Positions 1-12,165 of a stretch of DNA of 64,000 nt are shown one piece after another (positions within the stretch are counted from its first letter, which is position 1; the number at the start of each line of letters is the position of its first letter). A program made the position numbers and the translations under genes. The stretch is from Galaxea fascicularis (taxonomy: Eukaryota; Cnidaria; Anthozoa; Scleractinia; Euphylliidae): NCBI GenBank assembly GCA_948470475.1, contig OX419336.1, forward strand, positions 5,444,484 to 5,508,483, read 5' to 3'. The notes beneath the pieces are model-generated. The model ran no database searches and had not been told where the DNA came from. It saw nothing but the letters and a program-made list of their open reading frames with translations.

Positions 1-7
1 TTACTAT

Positions 8-154
8 ACTACTTCATGGTTAGTTCGCTTGTGCGAGTCATTTATTCACTCGTTGTGAAGAATAAAACGAACGAACGAGGAACGAGCGAGTGAGTTTTAT
101 TCACAACGAGTGAATAAAAGTCGTACCATGGCGCTCACCAACCATGAAGTAATC
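8..154. repeat. Fold-back MITE-like element
   Basis: The left arm reads ACTTCATGGTTAG and the right arm reads its complement CAACCATGAAGT, with further complementary stretches (TTATTCACTCGTTGTGA against TCACAACGAGTGAATAA). The whole forms one hairpin-like inverted repeat with no coding content. It may extend past the window start. Confidence 0.6.
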
Positions 155-1765
155 TATATTAAAACTTTGTGGTTTTCTCTTCGACTAGTCACTAGTTCAG
201 AGTTACTTTGTGATGCTATAAGAGCCTAATGGTGTTCTTACGGTGTCTTATTTCTGTCTCACAGTAGTCCTCAGTGTGAAACGTAATTTGTCACTTATTT
301 TGTGCTCGTTTGGCCAGTGATGAAAGTACAAAAATCTTACCTGTCATCACCGAGTGGTATTCCTTTAATTGTGTTCTGTCCAGTAGGAGCGTAGTTCCAT
401 TCTTTAACCACGGCCGCGATGTAATAATCGCGTGTCACCGAAACGACAACTATTGGCAGAAAAACACAAAACGCACAAAAACTTAAAGCGGCTGAATTGA
501 GCAACATTTTGCTTCAAAATCAACCAGCTTTGATGGTCTGGGATCTTTCCGTCGGTTGTCACTAACTGAACAGCCAACGCAGTTTTTAAGCAACTGCTAC
601 AGATTCCAAGCTTGCCGAAGGTTTGTCGGTTCAAATTTAACAGAAACGTTTTTCAATCAGTACGCAGCGAGGCAATTTGTTTCGTACAGTTAACAAAGGC
701 TTGAGTTCTGCATCGCTACTTCGTATTATATAGGGTGAATGGATTATTGTTTCTTGCTGGCTAAAACTGATTTAACAATTGGCAGACTTGGCACTTTGGA
801 ATACCTTCGGGGTTCAAATGTTCACGACCTTAAATAGGTGGCACAGATAAATGCACTATCTTCACTTTGATTTCCAGTGACCAGTGTATTGTGAAATGCA
901 AGTTCTATTTTTTTTATAAATACTTTATTGTTTTTCGTGCCTTCCAGGTTTTCGTAACTCACTTTTAGACCCACGTCATCAGAATGAGACTGATTCACTA
1001 GTGATTCATAAGTGCATGGCGCTAATGGCTAACAGGTGATGGTGCTTCCGTGATACGCAAGCACGAATGAACTTATTGTCAGTCAATTAACGTTCACATT
1101 TTCAGTTAGTGCCATTAACTTGTGAAAAGGTCTTTTTAGGATTTCAGGATAAAGGGAAGACAAATTTCGGTGGGTTTTTCTGGCATGGCATCATTTGCAA
1201 CTCGCTTTGCAAAATGCATTGCTGAATGACAAAAAATGTAAACAACACTGGCGGTTTACGGAATTGTTCATAATGAACAAAGGCACAAAACAAAAGAAAA
1301 ATGCACAACTGCAATGCCTAAGAACGTCAACTATTTAGAGAGCTGTAAATTAACACGGTCAGTAAGGTGTTGTTTTAAGGCGGGTGCGAATGGTTCAAAA
1401 TAAATTTATTTTAGCTAACATCAACGGCATGAATTTCAGAATTCATACCAAGAGTGGCAATGGCTTGCAAGCTCAGTTTACCAATACAGCCTCCTTTGCT
1501 GCCTTGTTTGATGACAGCCGTCCCGGAATACATCAGAGGAGGCTAATAAAGCCGCCAGTAACGGCTGTCGAACCGACCGTGGGCTTTCGAGCTTAAGGTC
1601 GTTGATTTGTTTCGAAACTCACTAATGCAAAATTTCGAAAATTTTCTTTTAAACATAATGTTTTTGTCGACCTCTGCAGGATGCAATAACAAATGAATTC
1701 TCATTTCGTGATGAAAGCGCTTTCGACTCTATGGAAAAAATAAACGTTTAGTAGCTTTCACAAAC
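155..1765. other. Intergenic, nothing recognised
   Basis: Only short, unconvincing open frames are present. No splice-bounded exon, RNA gene or recognisable repeat was seen. Confidence 0.4.
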
Positions 1766-1859
1766 GAGCTAAGGTTAAAGTTTTGAACGTACAATTTAAT
1801 TACGTGTAAACGACGAGGTAAGGTTAATTTGAACGTACAATTTAATTACGTGTAAACGA
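1766..1859. repeat. 46-bp tandem duplication
   Basis: Two adjacent copies of a ~46-bp unit contain an identical 29-bp core beginning GAACGTACAATTTAATTACG, at 1785-1813 and 1831-1859. Each is preceded by ACGAG(C/G)TAAGGTTA. The near identity indicates a recent local duplication. Confidence 0.85.
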
Positions 1860-2573
1860 TGAGTTTGACACCTACTTGTGTAGCTGTTTAACTTGGCCAC
1901 GAAAGTTATGTAACTATGTTAACTGTTGTTGTATAATTGTTATTTCCTCGACCCTGTGCTTTATGGAAACGGCTTTGATCAGCCTCAAGTAATGAAACGC
2001 AGCAGGACAAGACAGTTTAACCAAACAACAACATTGACATAAAGAGAATTCACTCAATTTTATCTGGTGACTGATGATGCTTGACAAGTGAAAGAACATT
2101 CTTTTCTTTTCAGTCCAGCCGGTCTGAATTCCGGTCTATTTAGTAGATTCCGTGTGGCACTTGACCATTGTGTCTGGAGATTATTCACAGATTTAAATTC
2201 CACGTTATTATATGTTTATTTCAGTATCTCTCTTCGCTCAACTGAGTTACTCTCGTTGGCCGGGTCTTACAATTCATAACGCGCCGTTCCTCGTGCAAAA
2301 ATCATTCATCCAGTTAGCAGTAAATTAGCATTACTTTAGACGATTGCCTAATTGCATTCTTTGCACACACTTTCTAAACTGCAAATTTTGAATGAAGCCT
2401 TCTAGCTTGGTAATTTCTTCACGGTTCACGATTCCGAGTTAGTCGGTTTCGCATCCTACAGTTTTCAGTTAAGATCCAGCTTTGTTGTTGGATTAGGGAC
2501 AGGATACAATAGCTTAGTTATCACTGAAAAAGTGTAGTTGGAAACTGTTTTTCACTATTCTAGTTCCCAGATC

Positions 2574-2634
2574 TCTTGTTGGCGTGGCGTCGCCCACTCG
2601 ATAGCGCCCAGGGGAGATCTGGAAACAAGAGTAA
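2574..2634. repeat. Short fold-back repeat
   Basis: The arms CCCAGATCTC and GAGATCTGG face each other across ~40 bp that includes GGCGTCGCCC. This is probably a short MITE or MITE end. Confidence 0.4.
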
Positions 2635-2855
2635 GTTTTGAGAAGTGAGGTACAATTCCTGCCAGACATATATAGTATCCCATAATAGCAGAGAGGTTGT
2701 CCTTTCTTTTACCTTAAAAACATTATCACATTCACTGTCAGCTTTAACATTCAACCGCCGTCAGACCATTACGCAGTTTAAGACCCTTCTTCATAGAGCT
2801 GCAATAATGTTTTTTATGTTCCTAATTTAAAAGAAACACGATGCCAACTTTTATC

Positions 2856-3274
2856 TTAAAGTGCCTATAACCCCAAAATATTTTTTTCGCTAAAATGCAT
2901 CTTTGCACCTGTTTGGAACAAATTGCGGCATTTTTTTTTCCTTTTTTCACTGAATCTTGACTTTTTATAGGCTTTAAAACAGAGGATCATTTGATTCATT
3001 TGAGTGGGTCTATTCCTGATTTGACGTCACAAACTGATTTGCATCGCATTAACTCTTTGTAAACATGCATGCAAATCACTTTGTGACGTCAAATCAGGAA
3101 TAGACCCACTCCCCTTCTGACTCGGTCGTGAATCAAATGATGCTCTGTTTCAAAGCCTGTAAAAGTCAAGATTTGGAGAAAAAAGGACAAAAAGTGCCGC
3201 AATCCGTTTAATTTCGAAAAGGTGCAAAGATGCATGTTAGCGAAAAAAATATTTTGGGGTTATAGGCACTTTAA
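2856..3274. mobile_element. Palindromic MITE with TTAA flanks
   Basis: The element starts TTAA-AGTGCCTATAACCCC and ends in the complement GGGGTTATAGGCACT-TTAA. The two halves match over most of ~190 bp each. The centre holds the inverted pair TTTGACGTCACAAA / TTTGTGACGTCAAA. TTAA at both outer ends fits the target duplication of piggyBac- or Kolobok-type transposons. There is no coding sequence, so it is non-autonomous. The superfamily assignment is an inference from the TTAA. Confidence 0.8.
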
Positions 3275-3689
3275 AGTTGAAACTCATTGTTGTGTTCATC
3301 CTGGTTGGTGATTTGGTTGCTGCCAAAATATTTTTTGGTTTCTGTTCACAACGAAACACTGAAAGGCCAGGGATTCCAACCGGTCGTTTCCAGGGTTTCT
3401 CCTCTTCGGCTTCCCTGAAGACGGAGAGAGTAGGGACTGTTGCTTGGCTTGTTGATCATCAACTTGATAATTATACGTCAGCCCTACACAGACTAAACGA
3501 AATTGAACCAAACGACTCAAAAACGGCGTTAATGAGCTACATTCGATGAGGGAGTATCTCTCGCCTAACAGGAATTGTGTAACAGAGCAGGCACACTCCC
3601 GGTCGTCAAACAACTCAGTTCGTGTAACCAGACCTAAGCGGGAGCGTTGAAGAGGACAGGACAGCAATGGAATGCTACTTTCAGAAGGA

Positions 3690-5530
3690 CCCTGCTAGGC
3701 GTGGGTACACACAACGAATGCTAGGACTATGGCTTAGGAAGGGGAGCTTCCAGGTGTCTGAAGAAAGACTGGCGGACCAAGTTCGTACGCTCAAAGCCAA
3801 CCGGTGATTCACTGTAGAGCTGGAAGACTGAAGGGGAAGGTAACCACTGACCATCAAGTGGAAATTACTTCGCAGAACGGGGAAAGAAACCCCCTATTTG
3901 CATAGGTGCCATCAGAACAGGAAGAAACAGCCAGGCCAGTGAGACAAGCAGGCGAGATGGAATCAGAACCAGAAGCATCCCTAGAAAAACTTGACCACTG
4001 AGGAAATATGCTACTCTGAGGAAGTAGGGCTGTACCAAAGGATTGTGGAGGTTGTCAGCGAGATGGGAAGATCAAGGCTGCTAACACTCAGGAAGATCGT
4101 CATGGCCGACGGAGGTTCGGAAAATGATCACTGACGATATTACTGCCTCCAACGATCTCCTGTATGCAGGAGCTGTAATAGTGACCGAAAACCTGGAAAT
4201 AACCAGAAAGAACCAACGTGGAAGTTGGCGATTGCAGAGACGTTAGGCGGGATTTGAGTCGGATAGAATTGATACAAGCAGGCAAGAGGTTAAAAGATCA
4301 GATGAAGGATTTGGACCGAAGGTACAGGTTGAATGAGAGAGCCCTGATTTATACATCCGAATTTCTAAAATAATGAATTAGAGTCAAAGCTACCAAAATA
4401 AAGAGATTTAAGGATAGAAACAAGTAGTTCAGGTAGAACAGATTTTTTGAGACGAACCAGGGAGGGTTCTTTGAAGCGCTTGAGGGAACCGGAAACAAAT
4501 AAGAGAAGTGAACCCTGACCCAGAAACTACAGGAATCTTCTGGAGGGAACTGTGCTGCCGGAACTCTGAACACAAGAAGGATGCAGAATGGCTGAGGGAG
4601 TCAAAAGAAAAGTTAAATCCGAAAGGGAAAGGCCTGCCTAACTGGAAGGTCCTAGGGCCTGACCTTGTGCAAAGCTTCTGGCTGAAAACGTTCTCGAGCC
4701 TGGCTAGCCAACTTCACGACTACCCAACTAAAGGAAATGTTCCGGATTGGATGACTAGGCCGCACGGTGCTTGTTATGAAAGACCCTGAAAAAGGCACTG
4801 CAGAAGGGAACTACCGGCCCATAACACGCCTCCCAGACATGTGGAAGATTGATCCAAACAGCCAGGAAAGGAGAAGTAGAATCCCATGCTCTCGAGACAC
4901 CAAAGGACTTAAAGGAACGAAGGAGAGCTCAAAGTAAAGCAGAGTGGAGGGAGAAGGCCTAGTATGACCAGTTTCTCAGACAGACAGAGAATGAGAGAAA
5001 TGATAAGAACTGGGTGTGGTCGCGGCGTTGCTGCTCAAGATAAGAACAAGGACAAATTACATTGAAGTAAGCATTGATAAAACCCAGGAGCATGGTAAAT
5101 GTAGAATGTGCCATCAAGCAAACGAAACAGTCAGCCGCACTGTTGGTGGTGCCCCAAATTAGCTCAGGCGGAGTATAAGAGAAGGCACAACAATATGGCA
5201 CAAGTCGTCCGTTGGGACGTGGCAGGAAAATGTGGCTTTCGTCGAGGTGAAAAATAGCTAGAATCAGAACTACAAATTGCTATGGGACTGACCAGAATTG
5301 GTGGTCGTAAACAAACAAGAGGACACGTGCCAGTTAATTGAAAATGGATAAATACCAGAACCTGGCGAGAGAGATTAGGAAGGCGTAGAGAGCTCGAACC
5401 AAGGTGCTTCCGATTGTAATAGGGGCTCTAGGGACAGTCCTAAGAAAGCTGCAGATCAATCATCAGTGCATTGGTGTGGACAGCCCAGTGGAGCTCTGCA
5501 AGATTTCCAGGTGCCAAAGGGTTAAAGAGG
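3690..5530 (+). pseudogene. Degenerate non-LTR retrotransposon (LINE) remnant
   Basis: Broken frames read in order as parts of a LINE polyprotein. Near 3690 is a stretch of the type GYTQRMLGLW ... RLADQVRTLK. At 4508-4789 a frame contains the pre-RT linker and RT start (AEWLRESKE, LPNWKVLGPDLVQSFWLK), followed near 4780-4830 by KDPEKGT ... NYRPIT. At 5050-5200 is a zinc-knuckle-like stretch (KCRMCHQANETVSRTV). At 5260-5520 a tail resembles IVIGALGTV in frame-shifted form. Most of the catalytic RT core is missing, as if deleted near 4870. Stops and frameshifts are frequent. It is an old, inactive copy. The family identity is recalled from similar cnidarian elements and was not searched. Confidence 0.65.
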
Positions 5531-7290
5531 ATTCCCCGCACTCTCTAGAGTTTGTTTACGTTTCTGTCTTGATTATTGTATGACGTCACAAAATGTAGCA
5601 TTTTCTAACTACTTACATGAAGTAAATTCAAAATTTAATGTAAACCTTCATTATTGATGCGAAAGCATTACGCTTCGTTCTTTCTGGCATCACTAGATAA
5701 AACAACTTCGTAGCTATAGAAATCAAAGAACTTTTAAAGAAGAATGATTTAAATGCCTCAAAGATGAGGTTAGCGGTTCGTAACGAATAACATCGATTCG
5801 CATTCCATCATACGAGGCTCATAAACAATGAGTGCCGACAGGAGCCATAATGGCCCTTGGTGCTGAACCTGCGTAGTGCGGACTACTGAAAAATCTTTAA
5901 AGGGACGAAGAAGATGTTTTCAACTGAGATATAACTAACGGTATCGATGAGTCACATAAACATTTCCAGGCTTAGAAATAATCAATACCAATAACTCAAA
6001 GGCGAGTGGAGTGCAAAAGATTAACGTATGAAATTCGCAATGAGAAAATAGTCTTCCGACAATTTTACCTGGAACATTAATAGAGTTCGAGGGTACTCAT
6101 CAAAATTAATATTGTGATTGCCTTCCTCAATGCGGAAAACAATAAAGCCACAGACTTCGAAGTATTAATGCGACAACTTTTTCCTTGTTGCTAACTTGTT
6201 GTTCAGTAACATTTATGACCACTAATGAACAGTCAGCAAGATATTTTGCTGACGTAACGTTCCTATCACGTACCTCCAGTTAGGAAGTGCCTTGAAATTG
6301 ATGAGAGTGTCACGTCAAGTGTTTCGGTGTTTAAGCAGGCTTCGGTGCGAAACACTGATCCAACGACTCGATCGCTTTACGATGTACTTACGTTGTTTGA
6401 TGCGGTCATTTGGCTTTAAGATTAGTTATATAAAAACTCGAAGGAGCACTAAACAGAATGTTATAAGTGCTGAACCCAATCAGACCTACCTGTACTCGGA
6501 TAACACGTTATCTAACTAAGTAAAGCTAGAAAAAATTATACATTTTGTTTTGACAATGCCTTGAAGCCTAGGAGCAAAGTATCAATGACGCAGTTTTGCT
6601 TGTTTGTTTTTTATTTTTCAATTAGATATAATCATACTAGTTGACTGAATTCGGCTTTACACTTTACCTCACAGGAATGGTAACGCGATCAAAATTCATT
6701 TTTTAATAAAAGTTGAATTAAACTTAAACATTAACATTTCATGTCCTGGTCGGTGACACTTTATGACAAAGTTTGCCTTTGATTTCAGGGTCTTTGATTC
6801 TAGTATGCTACACACTTACCGTATGACGTCATCCAGGTACCCTCCAACCAGCGTGACTAAGATTTTCTTTACCAACATAAAAGCTGAGACAGTGGAAAAA
6901 GGCAACTGATCTAAGAGAAAATTAGGCTCAGAGCAGTTGTAAAATGAGTTCATGTAACAAACGATCGGCAATAAAAAACGCATGCATGAACCGGGTCAAA
7001 GGGTTTTCATAATAGTACCCATGATTGTCGGATTCAATAGTTTAATGAGTTTTTAAGCAATTTTTTATTTAGCTTATTGCTCCTTTATTGATTAGAGACG
7101 GCAAGTTGGTTTGGCCAGCCTCAAGTCTTTGAACAACTTTCTCCTGGAACCAGCTGAGAAAAAGATTCTGAAGATTAAAAAATAAACTGTTCATGGTAAA
7201 CATGAAACTATTATACGTGTTTAAGTGGCCGTTTACGACTGATATAATTAGCGAAGGAATCATAGTGCATTACTAATAGAGACAATTCTT
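5531..7290. other. Intergenic upstream of RVxF-family copy 1
   Basis: No gene or named repeat was recognised. The open frames are short and lack recognisable domains. Confidence 0.4.
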
Positions 7291-7300
7291 GAGAACCTTA

Positions 7301-7312
7301 AAGTGGTGATTG
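7301..7312 (+). promoter_or_regulatory. Possible promoter motif of copy 1
   Basis: AAGTGGTGATTGAC lies about 185 bp before the predicted ATG. It resembles AGTGGTTTGAC at a similar distance before copy 2 and TTGTGGTTTG before copies 3 and 4. The similarity is weak and is given only for comparison. Confidence 0.25.
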
Positions 7313-7487
7313 ACGTAAATCCAAACAGCAATTGTTTATTGAACAATAGATAAAACATCATAGCTATGACTGTTATCCCAGCGTGTCAACAAACACGCTA
7401 TTCAATTCGATTCTGCACTTTGTGGCTAGTGCAACTGAGGTAACCGGGAAAGGGGAACGTTTTTCAGCAACGAAAGCAAGAAGAATC

Positions 7488-7967
7488 ATGAAAGACAACC
7501 ATCATCGATCCCAAAACATGGATGGTTGTTCTTCGAAAAGACGAAGCAAATATGACAAAGAAATGGACCATGCTTTTACTCTTATTTTTCACAACATCAA
7601 AAGGCTACAAGACGGTCAGTTGTCTAACAACGAAGCCTCTGATCAGCAAGGGGACGGTGCTTCTGGGAAAAAGTCATCAATGACATTACAAATACCTTTA
7701 GACAGACAACTTAGCAGTTCAGATCCTTCTCTAGAACTTGCACAAGAAGACACGAAGAAGCAAACTTGTGCTTCCGACCTTCTGACGCGACCTAAATCGC
7801 GATCTTTCTCCGGTGTGCCGACTGCCAGTCAAGATTCTTCGAAAAGAAGAGTTAGGTTTTCGGAAGACTTCTCAGCAAGAGAGCATCTTCAAAGGCCATC
7901 CTTACCAAGACGGCCAAATTCTGATCTTCTGCCAAAGCCGACAATTATCCTGACAAAAGAAAGCTGA
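7488..7967 (+). CDS. RVxF-family protein 1 (subgroup A), 159 aa
   Basis: This is a single-exon gene for a small, Ser/Arg-rich, probably intracellular protein with no signal peptide or membrane segment. I chose the ATG at 7488 because the frame upstream has no other ATG and the resulting start (MKDNHH) aligns with copy 2 (MRDHRR). A predicted amphipathic helix lies at residues 22-42 (KEMDHAFTLIFHNIKRLQD). A possible kinase site RQLSSSDP is near 73-80, with R-S-F-S near 105-108. The motif KRRVRFSED spans 119-127. RVxF motifs of this form are known docking sites for the PP1 catalytic subunit, and KVRFSE-type versions occur in the PPP1R15 regulators. PP1 binding is therefore an inference, and the rest of PPP1R15 is absent. 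The closest relative in the window is copy 2. Confidence 0.75.
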   Translation: MKDNHHRSQNMDGCSSKRRSKYDKEMDHAFTLIFHNIKRLQDGQLSNNEASDQQGDGASGKKSSMTLQIPLDRQLSSSDPSLELAQEDTKKQTCASDLLTRPKSRSFSGVPTASQDSSKRRVRFSEDFSAREHLQRPSLPRRPNSDLLPKPTIILTKES

Positions 7968-9300
7968 TATTTGCTTTTCATCAGTTTTAATTTGGAAGAA
8001 GACTGATCGGACTGATTTAGTTATTGAGTATGTGCAAAATATTGGTTCAGCGTCACAAACAAGTTTGAACTGAACAAGCTTAAAGATTAACGAAAAGAAA
8101 AGAGAAAACCTTATAGTCCTGTAATTGATAAAGTAATCAATTGCAAATGAAACCGGAGTATTTACTAGTTTTAGTTTATTTCCGTTCGTTGTTGGAAGGA
8201 GACAATGCCGTTTCGTTGTCTACTATTTGCCGCTGTTGTTTCTTTTGTATTGCGTTTGTGTGTGTTCCGCCGCGGAGTTATTAACGCACAGTTGAGGCGT
8301 GTCAGTGCCTCAGGTTAAAAGATTTATTATATACACTTTTAGGTTAAGAATGTCACAAGATCATTAAAGCTAAGTTAGGACTGACTACTTTCGTAGTGCG
8401 CATAAAATTTGTTGCGAAAAATACTGAGAAATGCATTATCTCAGTTAAAAGAATGCAAGCACATCACAAAGATACAACTCAGTTGTTTATATTTACAGTC
8501 ACTCTTACCGAATTCATTAAACACCAACTTGTTAATCGGTGAGCAAATCAAATCCTTGAAACCTAGTAATGCATCTATTTCACCCCCGTATATTCTCCTT
8601 TACATTGTCAGCTGCTAGTAAGATCGGCGAGCTAAACTGCGCTTCCATTCATAAAAGCTTTAGTCACCTGCTTAAAACAAAAGGCAATCACGTCTTTTTA
8701 GCTTCATTTCTTGATAACTATAAGCAGGACATGAAGTGGGCGACGAACTATGATATGGCTAAAAAATTTACTGAAATGTTTAATTTCCTTTTGTGAGGAT
8801 GACGCGGACACATTCGCAAAACACCTCAAGTCCACTGATAACCTCCACCCCTAATTTGCGGAAGAAAATCGAAGAAAAAGGGCAAGATCTCAGTCTTGGA
8901 TTCGTATGTACACAAAGGCACGTCAAGGACGGAGGAACATTTTATCTGGTGATGGTAACCAGTTCACTGAATGAAATTATCGGCTCTTTGAAAAACTGGG
9001 TCCTGGTGAGAGACCAAACTGAAAAATGACTCTAGAGAGGAAGAACATGTGTGTTTCGATTGATGATCATGAAAACAGCCGAGCGAAAAAAACAAAAACA
9101 AAAACAAAACACTAACGAAAGACATGCCAGAGAGGAAGAGCTTGCTTTTGATAATTTTATTTGGGTTGATCGCAAAACGGAGTCTGCTTATAATACATTT
9201 AAGGTGGCTGAAAATGATTTCATTATTTTGAAACACCAATTCTCGAACAGCGGCTGGTAATCGAGCCTAATTCTTTGATGGAACAATAATTCCACAATTT
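7968..9300. other. Intergenic with unrecognised short ORFs
   Basis: Short frames at about 8569-8796, 8793-9029 and 9051-9260 (+) code for unrecognised, partly lysine/glutamine-rich sequences. They show no domain, paralogue in this window or clear promoter, so I do not call genes. Confidence 0.35.
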
Positions 9301-9307
9301 GTCATTT

Positions 9308-9670
9308 GTTTCCTTGAAAATGGTATCGAAAGTGTCCCCCAATTAGGTGGCTCTGAACTCCCACACTGACAGTTTTGTTTTAAACTTTGCAAAATGACGA
9401 ATCTTGATATGCTAATCGTATTTCAATGATAAAAAACAAAGCTCACCCAACTCGTTTTTTGGTCACACGCACATAAAGGTAAAATTGAAGTTAAAATTAT
9501 AAGAGGCTGTAGTATTGCTACAATAATCTTATATGTAAAAATAATGGTCTAATCATTTAAAGAAATAATTGGGCATTTTATCCATACCAATTTTTAAGGA
9601 AACAAACGAAAAATTGTGGTAGTATCTTTCCATAAAAGAAATGGCGTTTAAAAATAACGAAACCATTTTG
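9308..9670. repeat. Dispersed repeat, copy A
   Basis: This stretch matches 13832-14165 along most of its length. Shared blocks in the same order include CCTTGAAAATGGTAT, GGTGGCTCTGAAC, GCACATAAAG, AGAGGCTGTAGT.TTGCTA and TGTGGTAGTATC. It is non-coding. Its type (SINE or MITE) was not determined. Confidence 0.7.
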
Positions 9671-10039
9671 TGCTCGTTTTCTCGATTACCCATGCTGCAC
9701 TCGCGGCCGTGATAAAATCCAGAGAGACGAGAAGCTAGGACTTTGTCTTTATCTAACCTAGACTTGTTGTTTTTGAAATTTATCACACGACAGAGCGATT
9801 TCAAAATGGTATCAAAATCAAAACCAAAGTAATAGGCCTAGCCAACCACAGCAAGAAGAAACCAACAACAGCAACAACGACAGTTTATTGTACTCACAAA
9901 ACAATTACAATATGATTTACATAAGCGAAACTTGATAGATTAAATAGAGGGTGTGACGACTTCCCGAGATAACTAAATAGTTCAAAACAATTTGAAATAA
10001 AGTGGTAATAACAGAGGCACAACATAGCCGCTATTTGAC

Positions 10040-10068
10040 ACAACAACAACAACAACAACAACAACAAC
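10040..10068. repeat. (CAA)n microsatellite
   Basis: Ten CAA units lie in a row. Just downstream (10139-10196) are two near-identical copies of CAGTCATACAAAACAATTAC, a short direct duplication. Confidence 0.85.
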
Positions 10069-10340
10069 TTTTATTTATAGAATAAATATCCAGCGTAGAA
10101 AGGACTGTTCCGCAATAGCATTGCTAGTCTGGGCGGAACAGTCATACAAAACAATTACAATGAAAATAAAAACAGTCATACAAAACAATTACAGTGAATA
10201 ATAAATCAGATTCACAATCAGCTTCTTTTCGAAAATAATTGAGATACTAAGCGCGTTCCTAAGGTTTTGACCGGTACATTCATACAAACTGCCTCTCTTT
10301 GTTTCTACCTAAAATTATATTATAATAGCAATTTAATAGG

Positions 10341-10506
10341 ATTTTCTATGGGTTTCCCGGCGTAATAACCCACTTGATAAGCTGGGAGAGCACTCGAAAA
10401 GCTTTTATATGACTCGCGATAGCTTACGGCGCGTGTTTTACAAGCTTCTGGTATTTTCCAACATCTTGCGTGGGTTAATAACGCCACTGAGAAACCCATA
10501 GAAAAT
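10341..10506. mobile_element. MITE, 166 bp
   Basis: The terminal inverted repeats are ATTTTCTATGGGTTTC on the left and GAAACCCATAGAAAAT on the right. A second inner complementary pair is GCGTAATAACCCA / TGGGTTAATAACGC. It has no coding capacity. Confidence 0.8.
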
Positions 10507-10609
10507 GTGCTTTGTTGCTTAGAGCAACCGACGTCAAGCGCGGAAATTCGCGAGTTAGCAAGCTGTGATTGGTTTTTGTTTGGAAGAGTGGCGCGAGTTT
10601 TTCAGACCA

Positions 10610-11242
10610 ATCACAGAGCGTAATGAATGAGTTGCTAGTAATTCCTTTCTTATGCGCATAGGATTCTGGGATCGTCAGGGGGCAAACATTGCTAGTCGCT
10701 AAAGGAAAATGTATGGCGAAAAGTTGTTTCGACGTCCAAATCAACGATTTTCGAGAGAGATTAACGCTTTTTCGCCGCTGTTTTACAGAAGTAGATTTGT
10801 GCAATGTTGATACGTGGAAAGTGTAAGTTTTTGTTTGAATAACCGTCAAATATATGATAAAATCTACCGATAAACTTCCTTGCTTGCGTAAGGTTTATTG
10901 CGAAATTGACCTCTTTCGTCTGAAATATTGCAAAATTAGGTATAAATCGGGAGGAAATGACAAAATAAAGCCTTTTCAGTTGTATTTATATGTGAACGGG
11001 CTGTTTTCTTATTAGTTATGTCTTCCACAAACAAATTATTGCTTCTGGAAATTTACGTCCTCAAAGTCGTTGTCAGAGGTGATAGAAATTGTTTTTACCG
11101 AACTGTTCATTTTTGGAGGGATGAAATAAGCGGTAAGAAACATGAGGAAATTTATATATATATGAAATAATTCATATTTGTACTGCGGTTGTAGATGCAA
11201 GAAGCCCTGATTTTTTCAGGCTTCTTCTTTCCAGTTGCTTAA

Positions 11243-11273
<31 letters not shown>

Positions 11274-12165
11274 ACTTGCATGAGGAAATTTGTAGGATAA
11301 GCCAGTCTAGTTTGATTGAGAAAAAACCGCTACTCTTCTCTTCGAACTGAAATCTGCGGAGGAACATGTCAAGAACAGCAAGATGACAGGAACTTGGGCA
11401 GAAACTGTGGATATATTTTCATCTGCACTACCACTATGCTTTCTCTTTCTTGACTTTTTCTTATTGCTCTCTGTAGATCTGATCTTTGGAGCAGGTCTTT
11501 GGGGTTTACCCCCACAATTGTACCCTCTCATGCACAAAGTTGGTGTAGGGCATTCAAACGGTTCTATAACCTTGTACAAAATGATTTGAACAGACCTTCG
11601 TACTCGTTGCAAATTGAATTGATCACGATTAATAGCTCTAGCCCACAAAAAACATCTTTATTATTCTTGGGCGACTAGAATCACAGGAAGAATGTTTTGT
11701 TTTTCTGGGTACCTTCGATCGTTGTCACAACCCCAGACAGCACAATGATCACCGCCGGGCATATTTCCAATATTATTTGTATTAATGAGCTTAGAAATAA
11801 GCAAATACAACTGAAAAGGCTTTATTGAGTCATTTCATCCCGATGTATACCTAATTTTGCAATATTTCTAGACCATTACGCGAGGTCAATTTCACAATAA
11901 ACCTTACGCAAGCAAGGAAGTTTATCGGTTACTCAAACAAAAAACTTACACTTTCCACGTATCAACATTGCCCAAAACCATTTATGTTAAAACAGTGGCG
12001 AAAAAGCGTTGATCTCTCTCTAAAATCGTTGATTTGGAGGTCGAAATAACTCATCGCCATACATTTTCTTCTAGCGACTGGCAATGTTTGCCCCCTGGCG
12101 ATCCCAGAATCCTATGCGCATAAGACAGGATCCGATTACTGGCAACTCATTCATTGAAATCCGCT
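10610..12165. mobile_element. Internally deleted DNA transposon with ~370-bp TIRs
   Basis: The segment 10610-10990 is repeated in inverted orientation at 11808-12165. Shared landmarks include ATGCGCATAGGATTCTGGGATC, TTGATACGTGGAAAGTGTAAG, CTTCCTTGCTTGCGTAAGGTTTATTG and GCCTTTTCAGTTGTATTT, each read on the left arm. The ~820-bp centre holds an OTU-type fragment (+) and an unrecognised basic ORF on the - strand (11307-11648). The small centre and broken coding content suggest a non-autonomous deletion derivative. Confidence 0.75.
11020..11170 (+). pseudogene. OTU-like cysteine protease fragment inside the TIR element
   Basis: One frame reads VRGDRNCFYRTVHFWRDEI followed by SGKKHEE. This matches the catalytic-cysteine signature of OTU proteases (usually GDGNCLFRA...S), with the Cys and preceding Asp kept. 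It runs to a stop after about 50 codons. The catalytic His region and the rest of the domain are absent nearby. It is read as a fragment of the parent transposon's protein. The OTU match is from motif memory only. Confidence 0.5.

Noticed and set aside
3296..3667. 123-codon minus-strand frame overlapping the MITE edge
   Set aside because: It overlaps another frame on the + strand, has no domain and is adjacent to repeat DNA.
7383..7487. Longer N-terminus for copy 1 (also for copies 2, 8, 10 and 11)
   Set aside because: The upstream codons contain no ATG and do not align between paralogues, while the internal ATGs do.
7488..7967. Assigning copy 1 to PPP1R15 (GADD34/CReP)
   Set aside because: RVRFSE is similar, but the downstream eIF2-alpha-binding segment typical of that family is not seen, and the helix block lies on the other side of the motif.
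8569..9260. Series of short frames after copy 1
   Set aside because: The composition is ordinary, the frames change repeatedly and no family motif is present.
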